NCBI GenBank assembly: GCA_900543885.1
Contig: UQTA01000075.1
Location: 1-15,991 of the forward strand
Direction of reading: 5' to 3'
Length of the DNA stretch: 15,991 nucleotides
Source: an uncultured Clostridium sp.
Lineage (GTDB): Bacteria > Bacillota > Clostridia > Lachnospirales > Lachnospiraceae
In this document: positions 1-5,234 of the stretch, piece after piece
Layout: each line of letters starts with the position of its first letter
How positions within the stretch are numbered: the stretch's first letter is position 1
Made by a program: the position numbers and the translations under genes
The notes under the pieces: model-generated
Told to the model about the DNA's origin: nothing
Database searches by the model: none
Seen by the model: the letters and a program-made list of their open reading frames with translations, nothing else

Positions 1-128
1 TAAGATATAATGCGGATGCAGTAGGAGCATTTAATATCCTGCGAAAATATCTTTCCGTATCCGGAAAACAGAAAGAACTGTCCGTAACCGGACTAAAAAA
101 TCCAGAAATAATAAAAGTAGCTGTATAA
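1..128 (+). CDS. tnpB: RNA-guided endonuclease TnpB, C-terminal fragment
   Basis: Reading from base 3 gives 41 codons, beginning RYNADAVGAFNILRKYL and ending at TAA (126-128). ADAVGAFNIL matches the RuvC-III region of TnpB/IS1341-type proteins (usual form D-x-N-A-A-x-N-I); the Asp codon at 15-17 would be the third catalytic acidic residue. In the family, TnpB is an RNA-guided nuclease that cuts the empty donor or target site and helps retain the element. Only the last tenth or so of a roughly 370-420-aa protein is here, so intactness cannot be judged. The frame is open to the window edge. Confidence 0.8.
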   Translation, partial: RYNADAVGAFNILRKYLSVSGKQKELSVTGLKNPEIIKVAV

Positions 129-231
129 CCGAAAGGCAAGCAGTAGTGGTGTCATGGACGCACCCTGAAAAAAGGCGGTATTCCGCCAGATTTCAGATGC
201 TCTGGTAACTTAGTTACTGAGTAGTTCACAC
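129..231 (+). ncRNA. Candidate omega-RNA (reRNA) scaffold at the IS right end
   Basis: In TnpB elements the guide RNA scaffold covers the 3' end of tnpB and the right end, and the guide is read from the flanking DNA. Here the stretch after the tnpB stop is non-coding and structured: stem 165-196 with an internal bulge, then a small stem 205-217 just before the presumed boundary. If the boundary is near 231, the guide would begin with the AT-rich sequence leading into the acetyltransferase ribosome binding site. The RNA's 5' end, probably inside tnpB, is not determined. This is inference from architecture, not a sequence-family match. Confidence 0.45.
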
Positions 232-256
232 AAAATAAAAAAGAGAGGCTAATATT

Positions 257-844
257 ATGACTGAAAAAGAAAAAATGGAGCATCAGAAACTTTATGATGC
301 CAATTATGATAAGGAACTTGCAGAGGAAAGACTTCGCTGCAAGCGGCTGTGCCAAATATATAATAATCTTCCAGTGGAAAATATAGAAGAAAGACATGAA
401 TTTATAAAAAACATTATTGGAAAAACAGGAAAGAATATCCATATTGAACCGGATTTTTGGTGTGATTATGGTTATAGGATCTCCGTAGGGGAAAACTTCT
501 ATGCGAACCATGGTCTGGTAATCCTGGATGCTGGCAGTGTGACGTTTGGCAATGATGTTTTTATTGCGCCATCATGTGGCTTTCATACATCAGGACATCC
601 CATTGACTTTGAACGAAGAAATCAAGGTTTGGAATATGCGTATCCAATTGTAGTGGGAGATAATGTATGGATCGGTGCAGGTATACAGGTAATGCCGGGT
701 GTAACCATTGGAAGCAATGTAGTGATAGGCAGCGGCAGTATAGTGACGAAGAACATTCCATCAAACAGCGTTGCTGTAGGAAATCCTTGTAAAGTGATCC
801 GCCAGATCACAGATGACGACAGAAGAAAAAACTGGGATAGATAA
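257..844 (+). CDS. Sugar O-acetyltransferase (maltose/galactoside acetyltransferase family)
   Basis: A 195-aa protein that would transfer an acetyl group from acetyl-CoA to a sugar hydroxyl in the cytoplasm. The N-terminal helical part (1-55, MTEKEKMEHQKLYDANYDKEL...) matches the Maa/LacA N-terminal domain. Residues about 60-180 form a left-handed beta helix of hexapeptide repeats (IHIEPDF, ISVGENF, VTFGNDV, IVVGDNVWIGAG, VTIGSNVVIGSGS). His114 in TSGHP is the expected catalytic histidine, and the closing VAVGNPCKVIR motif is present. The start is set by AGAGAGG at 242-248, 8 bases before the ATG. The length is normal for the family and nothing looks broken. The gene begins just past the IS right end, so its native promoter may have been separated from it. 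The sugar substrate is unknown. Confidence 0.93.
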   Translation: MTEKEKMEHQKLYDANYDKELAEERLRCKRLCQIYNNLPVENIEERHEFIKNIIGKTGKNIHIEPDFWCDYGYRISVGENFYANHGLVILDAGSVTFGNDVFIAPSCGFHTSGHPIDFERRNQGLEYAYPIVVGDNVWIGAGIQVMPGVTIGSNVVIGSGSIVTKNIPSNSVAVGNPCKVIRQITDDDRRKNWDR

Positions 845-864
845 TAGGTTGCTGATCCAATTCC

Positions 865-893
865 TTGCACCCTTTATACACCTGTGATATGAT
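865..893 (+). promoter_or_regulatory. Promoter for the RelA/SpoT-HEPN gene
   Basis: TTGCAC (865-870), a 17-bp spacer and TATGAT (888-893), with TG one base upstream of the -10 box (extended -10). Transcription would start near 900, at the left edge of the palindromic repeat, giving a leader of about 150 nt with two large hairpins before the ribosome binding site at 1038-1045. Confidence 0.6.
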
Positions 894-955
894 GATATCA
901 GGGGCAAAAAGTCTGCAATCCGATGCAAGCTTGCTTGCAAGATGCAGACCTTGGG
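893..955 (+). repeat. Palindromic dispersed repeat, copy 1
   Basis: A nested palindrome: inner stem TGCAAGC/GCTTGCA (924-930/933-939) and outer stem GTCTGCA/TGCAGAC (911-917/943-949). The 26 bases at 917-942 are the exact reverse complement of 4418-4443 in copy 2, and the flanking TGATAYCAGGG arm is also shared. The outer border on the right side is degenerate (CTTGGGACCC). It resembles a REP- or MITE-like element; no coding capacity is seen. Confidence 0.8.
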
Positions 956-962
956 ACCCGCC

Positions 963-1019
963 AAAAACATGAATAAGCAGCCATTTTCGTAGAAAAATGA
1001 GCGGATTATTCATGTTTTT
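963..1019 (+). terminator. Large stem-loop in the leader of the RelA/SpoT-HEPN gene
   Basis: A perfect 14-bp stem (963-976 with 1006-1019, AAAAACATGAATAA and its complement). Its apical stem is CATTTT/AAAATG (982-987/994-999), joined by a GC pair and a bulge. The 3' arm ends in five T's and the complementary strand also ends in a T-run, so it could terminate in either direction. It lies between the only good promoter and the ribosome binding site 19 bases downstream, so it may attenuate the gene or block read-through from the acetyltransferase. Confidence 0.55.
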
Positions 1020-1051
1020 AGATATGATATCGTCCACAAAGGAGGCTCCGG

Positions 1052-2305
1052 ATGGATCTGATCAACCAATTTATTGAAAATTATAAAAAAAAGCTTACCT
1101 TTTATGAAAATCTGGGACGAATTTCCTGTTCACAGCTGCAGGACGCGTTACAATCTGCCGGTATCCGTGCCATGGTTACCTATCGGATCAAAAATCCAGG
1201 ACGTTTAAAAAGCAAAGTACTGCGCAGAAATGCAAAACGCAGCGTCCCTTATAAAAATATGAAAGAAATTTACGAAGATATCGCTGATCTGTGTGGTATC
1301 CGAGTTTCTCTTTATTTCCCCGGTGACCGCGTAAAAGTGGACTCCCTGATCAGCGACCTGTTTCAGATCATTGAGCGTAAGCAGTTCCCGGAACAGTCAA
1401 AACCACCTACCTACAATAAACGTTTTTCTGGTTACTGGGCCAACCATTACCGCATTCATCTGAAGGAAGATATGGTACAGCCTTCGGAGAAGCGTTATTG
1501 CAGTGCCAGAGTAGAGATCCAGGTGGCTTCTGTTCTGATGCATGCCTGGTCAGAGGTTCAGCACGATCTTGTTTACAAGCCCATGCAGGGAACTCTTTCT
1601 GAAGAAGAACTGGCGATTCTGGATGAATTGAATGGTCTGGTCCTCACAGGAGAGATTGCTCTGGAACGTCTTCAGGCTGCCGGAAATGAAAGAATACAAA
1701 ATAGTCAGGCCGCTTTTGCCAATCAGTTTGAGCTTGCGTCTTATTTGTACAATTATTTAAGTAATAACTTCTTGCCGGAAGATATCAAGCTTCGTATGGG
1801 AAATATTGAGTTGTTGTTCCGTTTTTTAAGTAGCTTGAAGATATTGCGGGCCAAAGATATCGGTCCTATTGTAAAATCTGTAAAATTTGAAAAAGACAAA
1901 CGTACCATTTCACAGCAGATCATTGATCAGATCATTAGTGGAAATGAAAAAAGATACCAGGCATACCAGAAACTGCGCTCTGATGATTCCAACTTAAATG
2001 AAGAGCAGCAGGAAGCTATTAACTATTTCTTTGGTCAGTGGGTGCCCCTTGAGAATCTGTTAAATCATGTGACAAAACGCAGTTCCCGGACTGTAAGCGT
2101 GTTTAATATCAATGCATTGAAACGTTTAGGAGTACTGGATAAGGAGTGCATCAACCAGATCGCCTTCCTTCGAAAAATGCGAAATTCCCTGATCCATGAT
2201 ATTGAGGTGCCGGAGGCAGCTTATATCAAAGAGCAGGGGGATGAAGCAAAGGTATTACGTGAAAAATTAACAGAACTTCTGGATACAAAAACAGCAGAGG
2301 GATGA
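1052..2305 (+). CDS. RelA/SpoT-domain nucleotide pyrophosphokinase with HEPN-like C-terminus
   Basis: A 417-aa protein. Residues about 20-180 are a RelA/SpoT synthetase domain that would transfer pyrophosphate from ATP to a nucleotide, or in toxSAS relatives to a tRNA 3' end. Visible motifs are the basic loop RIKNPGRLKSKVLRR (45-59), DLCGIR (79-84, candidate catalytic Asp), GYWANH (127-132, matching GYxxxH), VEIQV (154-158), and HAWSEVQHDLVYK (164-176). No HD hydrolase, TGS or ACT domain is present, so it is not a long Rel. The remaining 240 residues are mostly helical. Near the end, FLRKMRNSLIHD (372-383) contains RNSLIH, the Rx4H signature of HEPN domains. AAAGGAGG (1038-1045) fixes the start. 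The gene sits alone on its strand, convergent to the next pair. Plain (p)ppGpp synthesis and a toxin role are both possible; neither is shown. Confidence 0.85.
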   Translation: MDLINQFIENYKKKLTFYENLGRISCSQLQDALQSAGIRAMVTYRIKNPGRLKSKVLRRNAKRSVPYKNMKEIYEDIADLCGIRVSLYFPGDRVKVDSLISDLFQIIERKQFPEQSKPPTYNKRFSGYWANHYRIHLKEDMVQPSEKRYCSARVEIQVASVLMHAWSEVQHDLVYKPMQGTLSEEELAILDELNGLVLTGEIALERLQAAGNERIQNSQAAFANQFELASYLYNYLSNNFLPEDIKLRMGNIELLFRFLSSLKILRAKDIGPIVKSVKFEKDKRTISQQIIDQIISGNEKRYQAYQKLRSDDSNLNEEQQEAINYFFGQWVPLENLLNHVTKRSSRTVSVFNINALKRLGVLDKECINQIAFLRKMRNSLIHDIEVPEAAYIKEQGDEAKVLREKLTELLDTKTAEG

Positions 2306-2326
2306 TTCCTCTGCTGTTTTTGTATC
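2282..2326. terminator. Bidirectional terminator between convergent transcripts
   Basis: A perfect 19-bp inverted repeat (2282-2300 with 2308-2326) with a 7-base loop and internal T/A runs (TGCTGTTTTTGT on either strand). The 5' arm encodes the last residues of the synthetase, whose stop codon (2303-2305) lies in the loop. It also ends 6 bases from the stop of the 328-aa gene on the other strand, so one hairpin serves both. Confidence 0.85.
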
Positions 2327-2332
2327 TGATAA

Positions 2333-3319
2333 TTAGTGGATTTCTTCTACTGTGGATCTGCGATCCCCGTTTTTGACCTCAAATTGCATTACATATACCT
2401 TAAATGGCGAATCATCTCCCTTAGCAAAAGGCTCTTCCCGGAACAACTTTGCCTGTGTGCCTTGTTTTTCCAGCTCAGACGTTCGCTTTTTTGCTTTTTC
2501 CAACAAGCTTTGATGGAGTTTTTCCTTTTCCGCTCCAAAATTCCGTCTGGGATAGGCAGCAGCAGCCTGATCGATCTGTGAAATAAGATGATCGGTTACA
2601 TTTTTGTGGGCTTCTCTGTGAAGCATCCAGGCAATATACCTGGCAAGTACCCTTATGGGGTATCTTTTATATAGGGAAACTACCTTTCTAAACCATACAT
2701 CGCCCACCTGCTTGGCAGCTTCTTCTACCACTTCTGCTGCAAGCCTGGAGCATTTCCATGGTTCATCCTTTTCTCTTACATAAGCCATAGGCGCTGCCGG
2801 ATAAAAAAGATAGCTTAAGGGCGGAAATCCTGAAAGTTCTGACAGGCGTATTTCCTTTTTGCTGCAGCATTCTTCGCCCAGGTATTCACGTTTATCCCTT
2901 AAAATGGCGATCTTATATTCCAACTGGCGCAGATATTCATAACCTTCTACCCAGAAATGGCCGATTTGCCCATAATCATAAAGGTCACATTCCATCCAGA
3001 TATCCTGAAAGAATAAGGTACACACAGTATCTCCCTGATGGACTGCCAGAATATATTGCCGTTCTTTTTCACTGTGTTCTTCTGTTCTATCTAACGTTGC
3101 AGTCAGCTCTCCCTCATAATCCGGCTGATAAACGCCTGTCATCACAGCATTATGAAAAACAAAAAAGCTTTCTGCTGTATCATTCATCATATACACCAGA
3201 CGGATATCAGAAGGCTTTTTGGCATTTTCTCCTGAAGGCGGTTTTAACAGTTCAAATTGTCCCTGTTCCAGCAGATCTGCCAGTTTTTCAAATTCTTCAC
3301 CTGCAAAGATCTGTTTCAC
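2333..3319 (-). CDS. Protein of unknown function, 328 aa, coupled to a transglutaminase-like gene
   Basis: Not recognised with confidence; it may belong to an uncharacterised Clostridia family (DUF3878 came to mind, unverified). The start is GTG at 3319-3317. It overlaps the upstream gene's TGA by 4 bases (GTGA) and is preceded by AAGGAGAA inside that gene, so translation is coupled. No signal peptide or membrane segment is visible. Residues about 1-150 look mixed alpha/beta and acidic. A Cys-Cys pair follows in GEECCSKKE. The C-terminal third is helical and charged (ARYIAWMLHREAHKN, EKEKLHQSLLEKAKKRTSEL). The protein is probably cytoplasmic and works with its partner; no catalytic motif stands out. 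Confidence 0.8.
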   Translation of the reverse strand: MKQIFAGEEFEKLADLLEQGQFELLKPPSGENAKKPSDIRLVYMMNDTAESFFVFHNAVMTGVYQPDYEGELTATLDRTEEHSEKERQYILAVHQGDTVCTLFFQDIWMECDLYDYGQIGHFWVEGYEYLRQLEYKIAILRDKREYLGEECCSKKEIRLSELSGFPPLSYLFYPAAPMAYVREKDEPWKCSRLAAEVVEEAAKQVGDVWFRKVVSLYKRYPIRVLARYIAWMLHREAHKNVTDHLISQIDQAAAAYPRRNFGAEKEKLHQSLLEKAKKRTSELEKQGTQAKLFREEPFAKGDDSPFKVYVMQFEVKNGDRRSTVEEIH

Positions 3320-4341
3320 GCCTGTTCTCCTTCATTTGCTTCTTCCAGTGTGACATTTTCCTGCCCATCCTCCATATATTCCAAACGCAGTACAGCCTGA
3401 GGCCAGTTTAAGGCGATCCGTGCTTTTTTGCCTTTTTCTTCTCCCGCCTTTTTGATCAGTTCCAGCAGTTCATCCAGCACCGCTTTTGTAAGATAGCCGC
3501 CTCTCCAGTGGAAAGTAAGCATTTTTCCTTTTTTTGCTGCCTGAAGAGAACGTTTGTACACATCTTCTGCCTTGGTAAAGGACATTTTCTTTTCTTTATA
3601 GTAAAAATGATCCCCATCTGTACAGGCCGGAGCAGGTGCGACCAGCGGCTCATGATCGCGGAAAATGTTTTTATCATCCAGATTAAAGTAATCATATCGG
3701 ATTTCCTTTGATCCAAAGCTATGATTGCCCAGTGTATTATCAAAGGTGGCATCCAGGTGATAACAGGTTCCACCGATTTTTACAATATTCCAGGTATGGC
3801 GGTATTTGATCCCTTTTTCCGGGTTATTTCCGCAAATTGCGATCATACACCAGATACCTAAAGCATCACAGAGTACTTTAACAGATTTAGCAATTCCTTC
3901 ACATACTCCTACGCCTTGTCCCAAAGGGCCTATGATCTCATGAGAATAGGATTTTTTTAATTTGTCATAATGTACATTTTCACAGATAAAATCATGTACA
4001 TACTTTTCTTTTTCCCATTCGGAAAGTTTCATTGCAGGCCGGGTCAGCTTCTCCACTCTGGCTTTTAAGGCTTTTTGGTGTTCTTTTATTTTTCCCTTTT
4101 CAAAAATATATTCTGGTAAAAAGGTGATATTGGCCGAATCCTGATAATACCGGTAATAAAAACCTTCTGCCCAGAAGATCTCCGGGTGGTCTAGACGCAG
4201 CTGAAAAAATACGTCGCTTAATTCCCGTCCTTCCAGTTTGGGTACCTGGAAACTGTCTGATAACGCCATAAGCCCTTGATAAATGGCGTAGTAGGCAGCC
4301 TGTTTTGATTTATCCATTTTTGTATAATAATATGGTTCCAT
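3316..4341 (-). CDS. Transglutaminase-like cysteine protease-fold protein
   Basis: A 341-aa protein read from the ATG at 4341, chosen because AAAGGA lies 6 bases upstream; an in-frame ATG at 4395 would add 18 unconserved-looking residues and lacks a good site. Residues about 105-220 form a transglutaminase core with the full triad: Cys147 in GVGVCEGIAKSVKVLCDALGI, His182 in YRHTWNIV, Asp197 in YHLDATFD. The family includes peptidases and amide-bond-exchanging enzymes as well as inactive scaffolds. There is no signal peptide, so it is probably cytoplasmic, unlike the many secreted members. It is the first gene of a two-gene operon with the 328-aa unknown. The substrate cannot be inferred. Confidence 0.85.
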   Translation of the reverse strand: MEPYYYTKMDKSKQAAYYAIYQGLMALSDSFQVPKLEGRELSDVFFQLRLDHPEIFWAEGFYYRYYQDSANITFLPEYIFEKGKIKEHQKALKARVEKLTRPAMKLSEWEKEKYVHDFICENVHYDKLKKSYSHEIIGPLGQGVGVCEGIAKSVKVLCDALGIWCMIAICGNNPEKGIKYRHTWNIVKIGGTCYHLDATFDNTLGNHSFGSKEIRYDYFNLDDKNIFRDHEPLVAPAPACTDGDHFYYKEKKMSFTKAEDVYKRSLQAAKKGKMLTFHWRGGYLTKAVLDELLELIKKAGEEKGKKARIALNWPQAVLRLEYMEDGQENVTLEEANEGEQA

Positions 4342-4394
4342 GTGTATTCCTTTCACGATCAGTGAACACGTTCTTAACCTGTTTGCAGCATACA

Positions 4395-4469
4395 TATGAT
4401 GTTGGGGTCAAAAATCCTCTTGCAAGCAAGCTTGCATCGGATTTCTAACCTTTTGACCCTGGTATCATA
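4395..4469 (-). repeat. Palindromic dispersed repeat, copy 2
   Basis: A 75-bp element with terminal inverted repeats TATGAT/ATCATA (4395-4400/4464-4469) and internal arms GGGTCAAAA/TTTTGACCC. Inside are AAATCC/GGATTT and the apical stem TGCAAGC/GCTTGCA with a 2-base loop. It is inverted relative to copy 1, with 26 identical bases (4418-4443). Its outer stem differs in sequence from copy 1's yet stays complementary, suggesting the hairpin shape is what is kept. Confidence 0.8.
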
Positions 4470-4492
4470 CATATGCATATATGAAAGTTAAT
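4464..4492 (-). promoter_or_regulatory. Possible promoter for the transglutaminase operon
   Basis: On the - strand, TATGAT (4469-4464) is the terminal hexamer of repeat copy 2, with a weak -35 candidate ATTAAC 17 bp upstream (4492-4487). The leader would run through the whole repeat hairpin to the ATG at 4341. The -35 is poor, so this is tentative. Confidence 0.35.
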
Positions 4493-4503
4493 CGTAAGTA
4501 AAA

Positions 4504-4551
4504 AAGCTGATGTCGTCTGTAATCCATCTGTCTCACAGAAGCCATCAGCTT
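4504..4551. terminator. Terminator-like hairpin in a divergent intergenic region
   Basis: AAGCTGATG (4504-4512) pairs with CATCAGCTT (4543-4551), with an inner TCTGT/ACAGA (4516-4520/4535-4539). T-rich tracts follow on both strands (TATTTTATTT on +, TTTTTTAC on -). The 489-base gap between the transglutaminase start and csoR holds repeat copy 2, this hairpin, the csoR promoter, and nothing else recognisable between about 4552 and 4740. Confidence 0.55.
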
Positions 4552-4746
4552 ATTTTATTTATGTACAGAGCATCTGCAGCTCTGCCATATCTGTCCTTGT
4601 CCAACGAAAAACATTATAACCTGTACCGTATCTTTTGTAAACTGTTTTTTAAGCAAATCAAGGAAGTCCCTTGCTTCTATTGTGAATATCTTTTGCCCCA
4701 AATAAGCAGTTTGGCAGCTGTTGAGAAAAATTCAAGAGTCCTGTAC

Positions 4747-4776
4747 TTGACAATATACCCTAGTGGGGTATATAAT
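4747..4776 (+). promoter_or_regulatory. csoR-copA promoter
   Basis: A consensus -35 TTGACA (4747-4752) and consensus -10 TATAAT (4771-4776) with an 18-bp spacer almost filled by the operator at 4755-4771. The expected start is near 4783, giving a leader of about 48 nt before csoR. Confidence 0.85.
4755..4771. promoter_or_regulatory. CsoR operator (copper box)
   Basis: ATACCC-tagtg-GGGTAT is a near-palindrome with GC-tract half sites, like known CsoR operators upstream of Bacillus copZA and mycobacterial csoR. It fills the spacer between -35 and -10, so apo-CsoR binding would block RNA polymerase and Cu(I) would release it. Confidence 0.85.
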
Positions 4777-4782
4777 GCGTAT

Positions 4783-4796
4783 ATTCCCAGGGGAAT
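4783..4796. promoter_or_regulatory. Second inverted repeat, possible accessory CsoR site
   Basis: ATTCCC-ag-GGGAAT, a perfect 6-bp inverted repeat beginning at the predicted transcription start, 11 bases past the first operator. The GC-tract half sites resemble the CsoR box but with a shorter centre, so binding by CsoR is a guess. Confidence 0.4.
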
Positions 4797-4830
4797 GGTG
4801 GGAAAATAAAGAAGAAAGACAGGAACGTTT

Positions 4831-5139
4831 ATGGAAGAAGAAAAATGCTGCTGTTGCCACCATAAAACAAAAGAACGGTCTGAAAAGGAATATAAAGATC
4901 TGATCCATCGTTTGAACCGGATCGAAGGTCAGATCCGGGGAATTAAAGGGATGGTAGAAAAAGATGCCTATTGTCCGGATATACTGATACAAGTAGCAGC
5001 TGCAAATGCAGCATTAAACAGTTTTAATAAAGTCCTTCTTGCAAATCATATCAGAACCTGTGTAGCGGAAGATATCAGGGAAGGAAAAGACGAAGTGATC
5101 GATGAACTGGTGACTACCTTACAGAAACTGATGCGTTAG
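4831..5139 (+). CDS. csoR: Copper-sensing transcriptional repressor CsoR
   Basis: A 102-aa all-helical repressor (DUF156/CsoR-RcnR family) that binds its operator in the apo form and releases it on Cu(I) binding. The conserved ligand set is visible: Cys48 (AYCPDIL), His73 and Cys77 (ANHIRTCV). LIHRLNRIEGQIRGIKGM (24-41) is the family's signature first helix. It differs from the minimal family member in an N-terminal CCCCHH run (6-11). The start follows AGGA at 4821-4824. It is the first gene after the CsoR-box promoter and 95 bases upstream of copA, so it is autoregulated and controls the exporter. Of related repressors (RcnR, FrmR, CstR), the C-H-C pattern and copA linkage favour CsoR. Confidence 0.93.
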   Translation: MEEEKCCCCHHKTKERSEKEYKDLIHRLNRIEGQIRGIKGMVEKDAYCPDILIQVAAANAALNSFNKVLLANHIRTCVAEDIREGKDEVIDELVTTLQKLMR

Positions 5140-5234
5140 AGTGAGGCTGTTGGAAAATTTTGCGGAATGTAAGTGAGACAATACAATGATAATGGTATAA
5201 GAAAAAAATTATACAGAAAGGAGCCAATCATACA

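Larger units (their letters stand above)
1..231 (+). mobile_element. Right end of an IS200/IS605-type (TnpB) element
   Basis: Seen: the window opens inside the 3' end of a tnpB reading frame (stop at 126-128), followed by about 100 non-coding bases with two stem-loops. One is a bulged stem in which CTGAAA (165-170) pairs with TTTCAG (191-196) around GGCGG/CCGCC (174-178/183-187). The other is GTAAC/GTTAC (205-209/213-217). Known: IS200/IS605 elements lack terminal inverted repeats and end in subterminal hairpins just after tnpB. Inferred: the right boundary is near 226-231, but the cleavage site cannot be fixed without an empty-site comparison. The left end, and any tnpA, lie outside the window. 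Confidence 0.75.

Noticed and set aside
5140..5234. A second promoter between csoR and copA
   Set aside because: AT-rich stretches resemble -10 boxes but no -35 pairs with them, and there is no copper box. A shared transcript from 4747 explains the operon.
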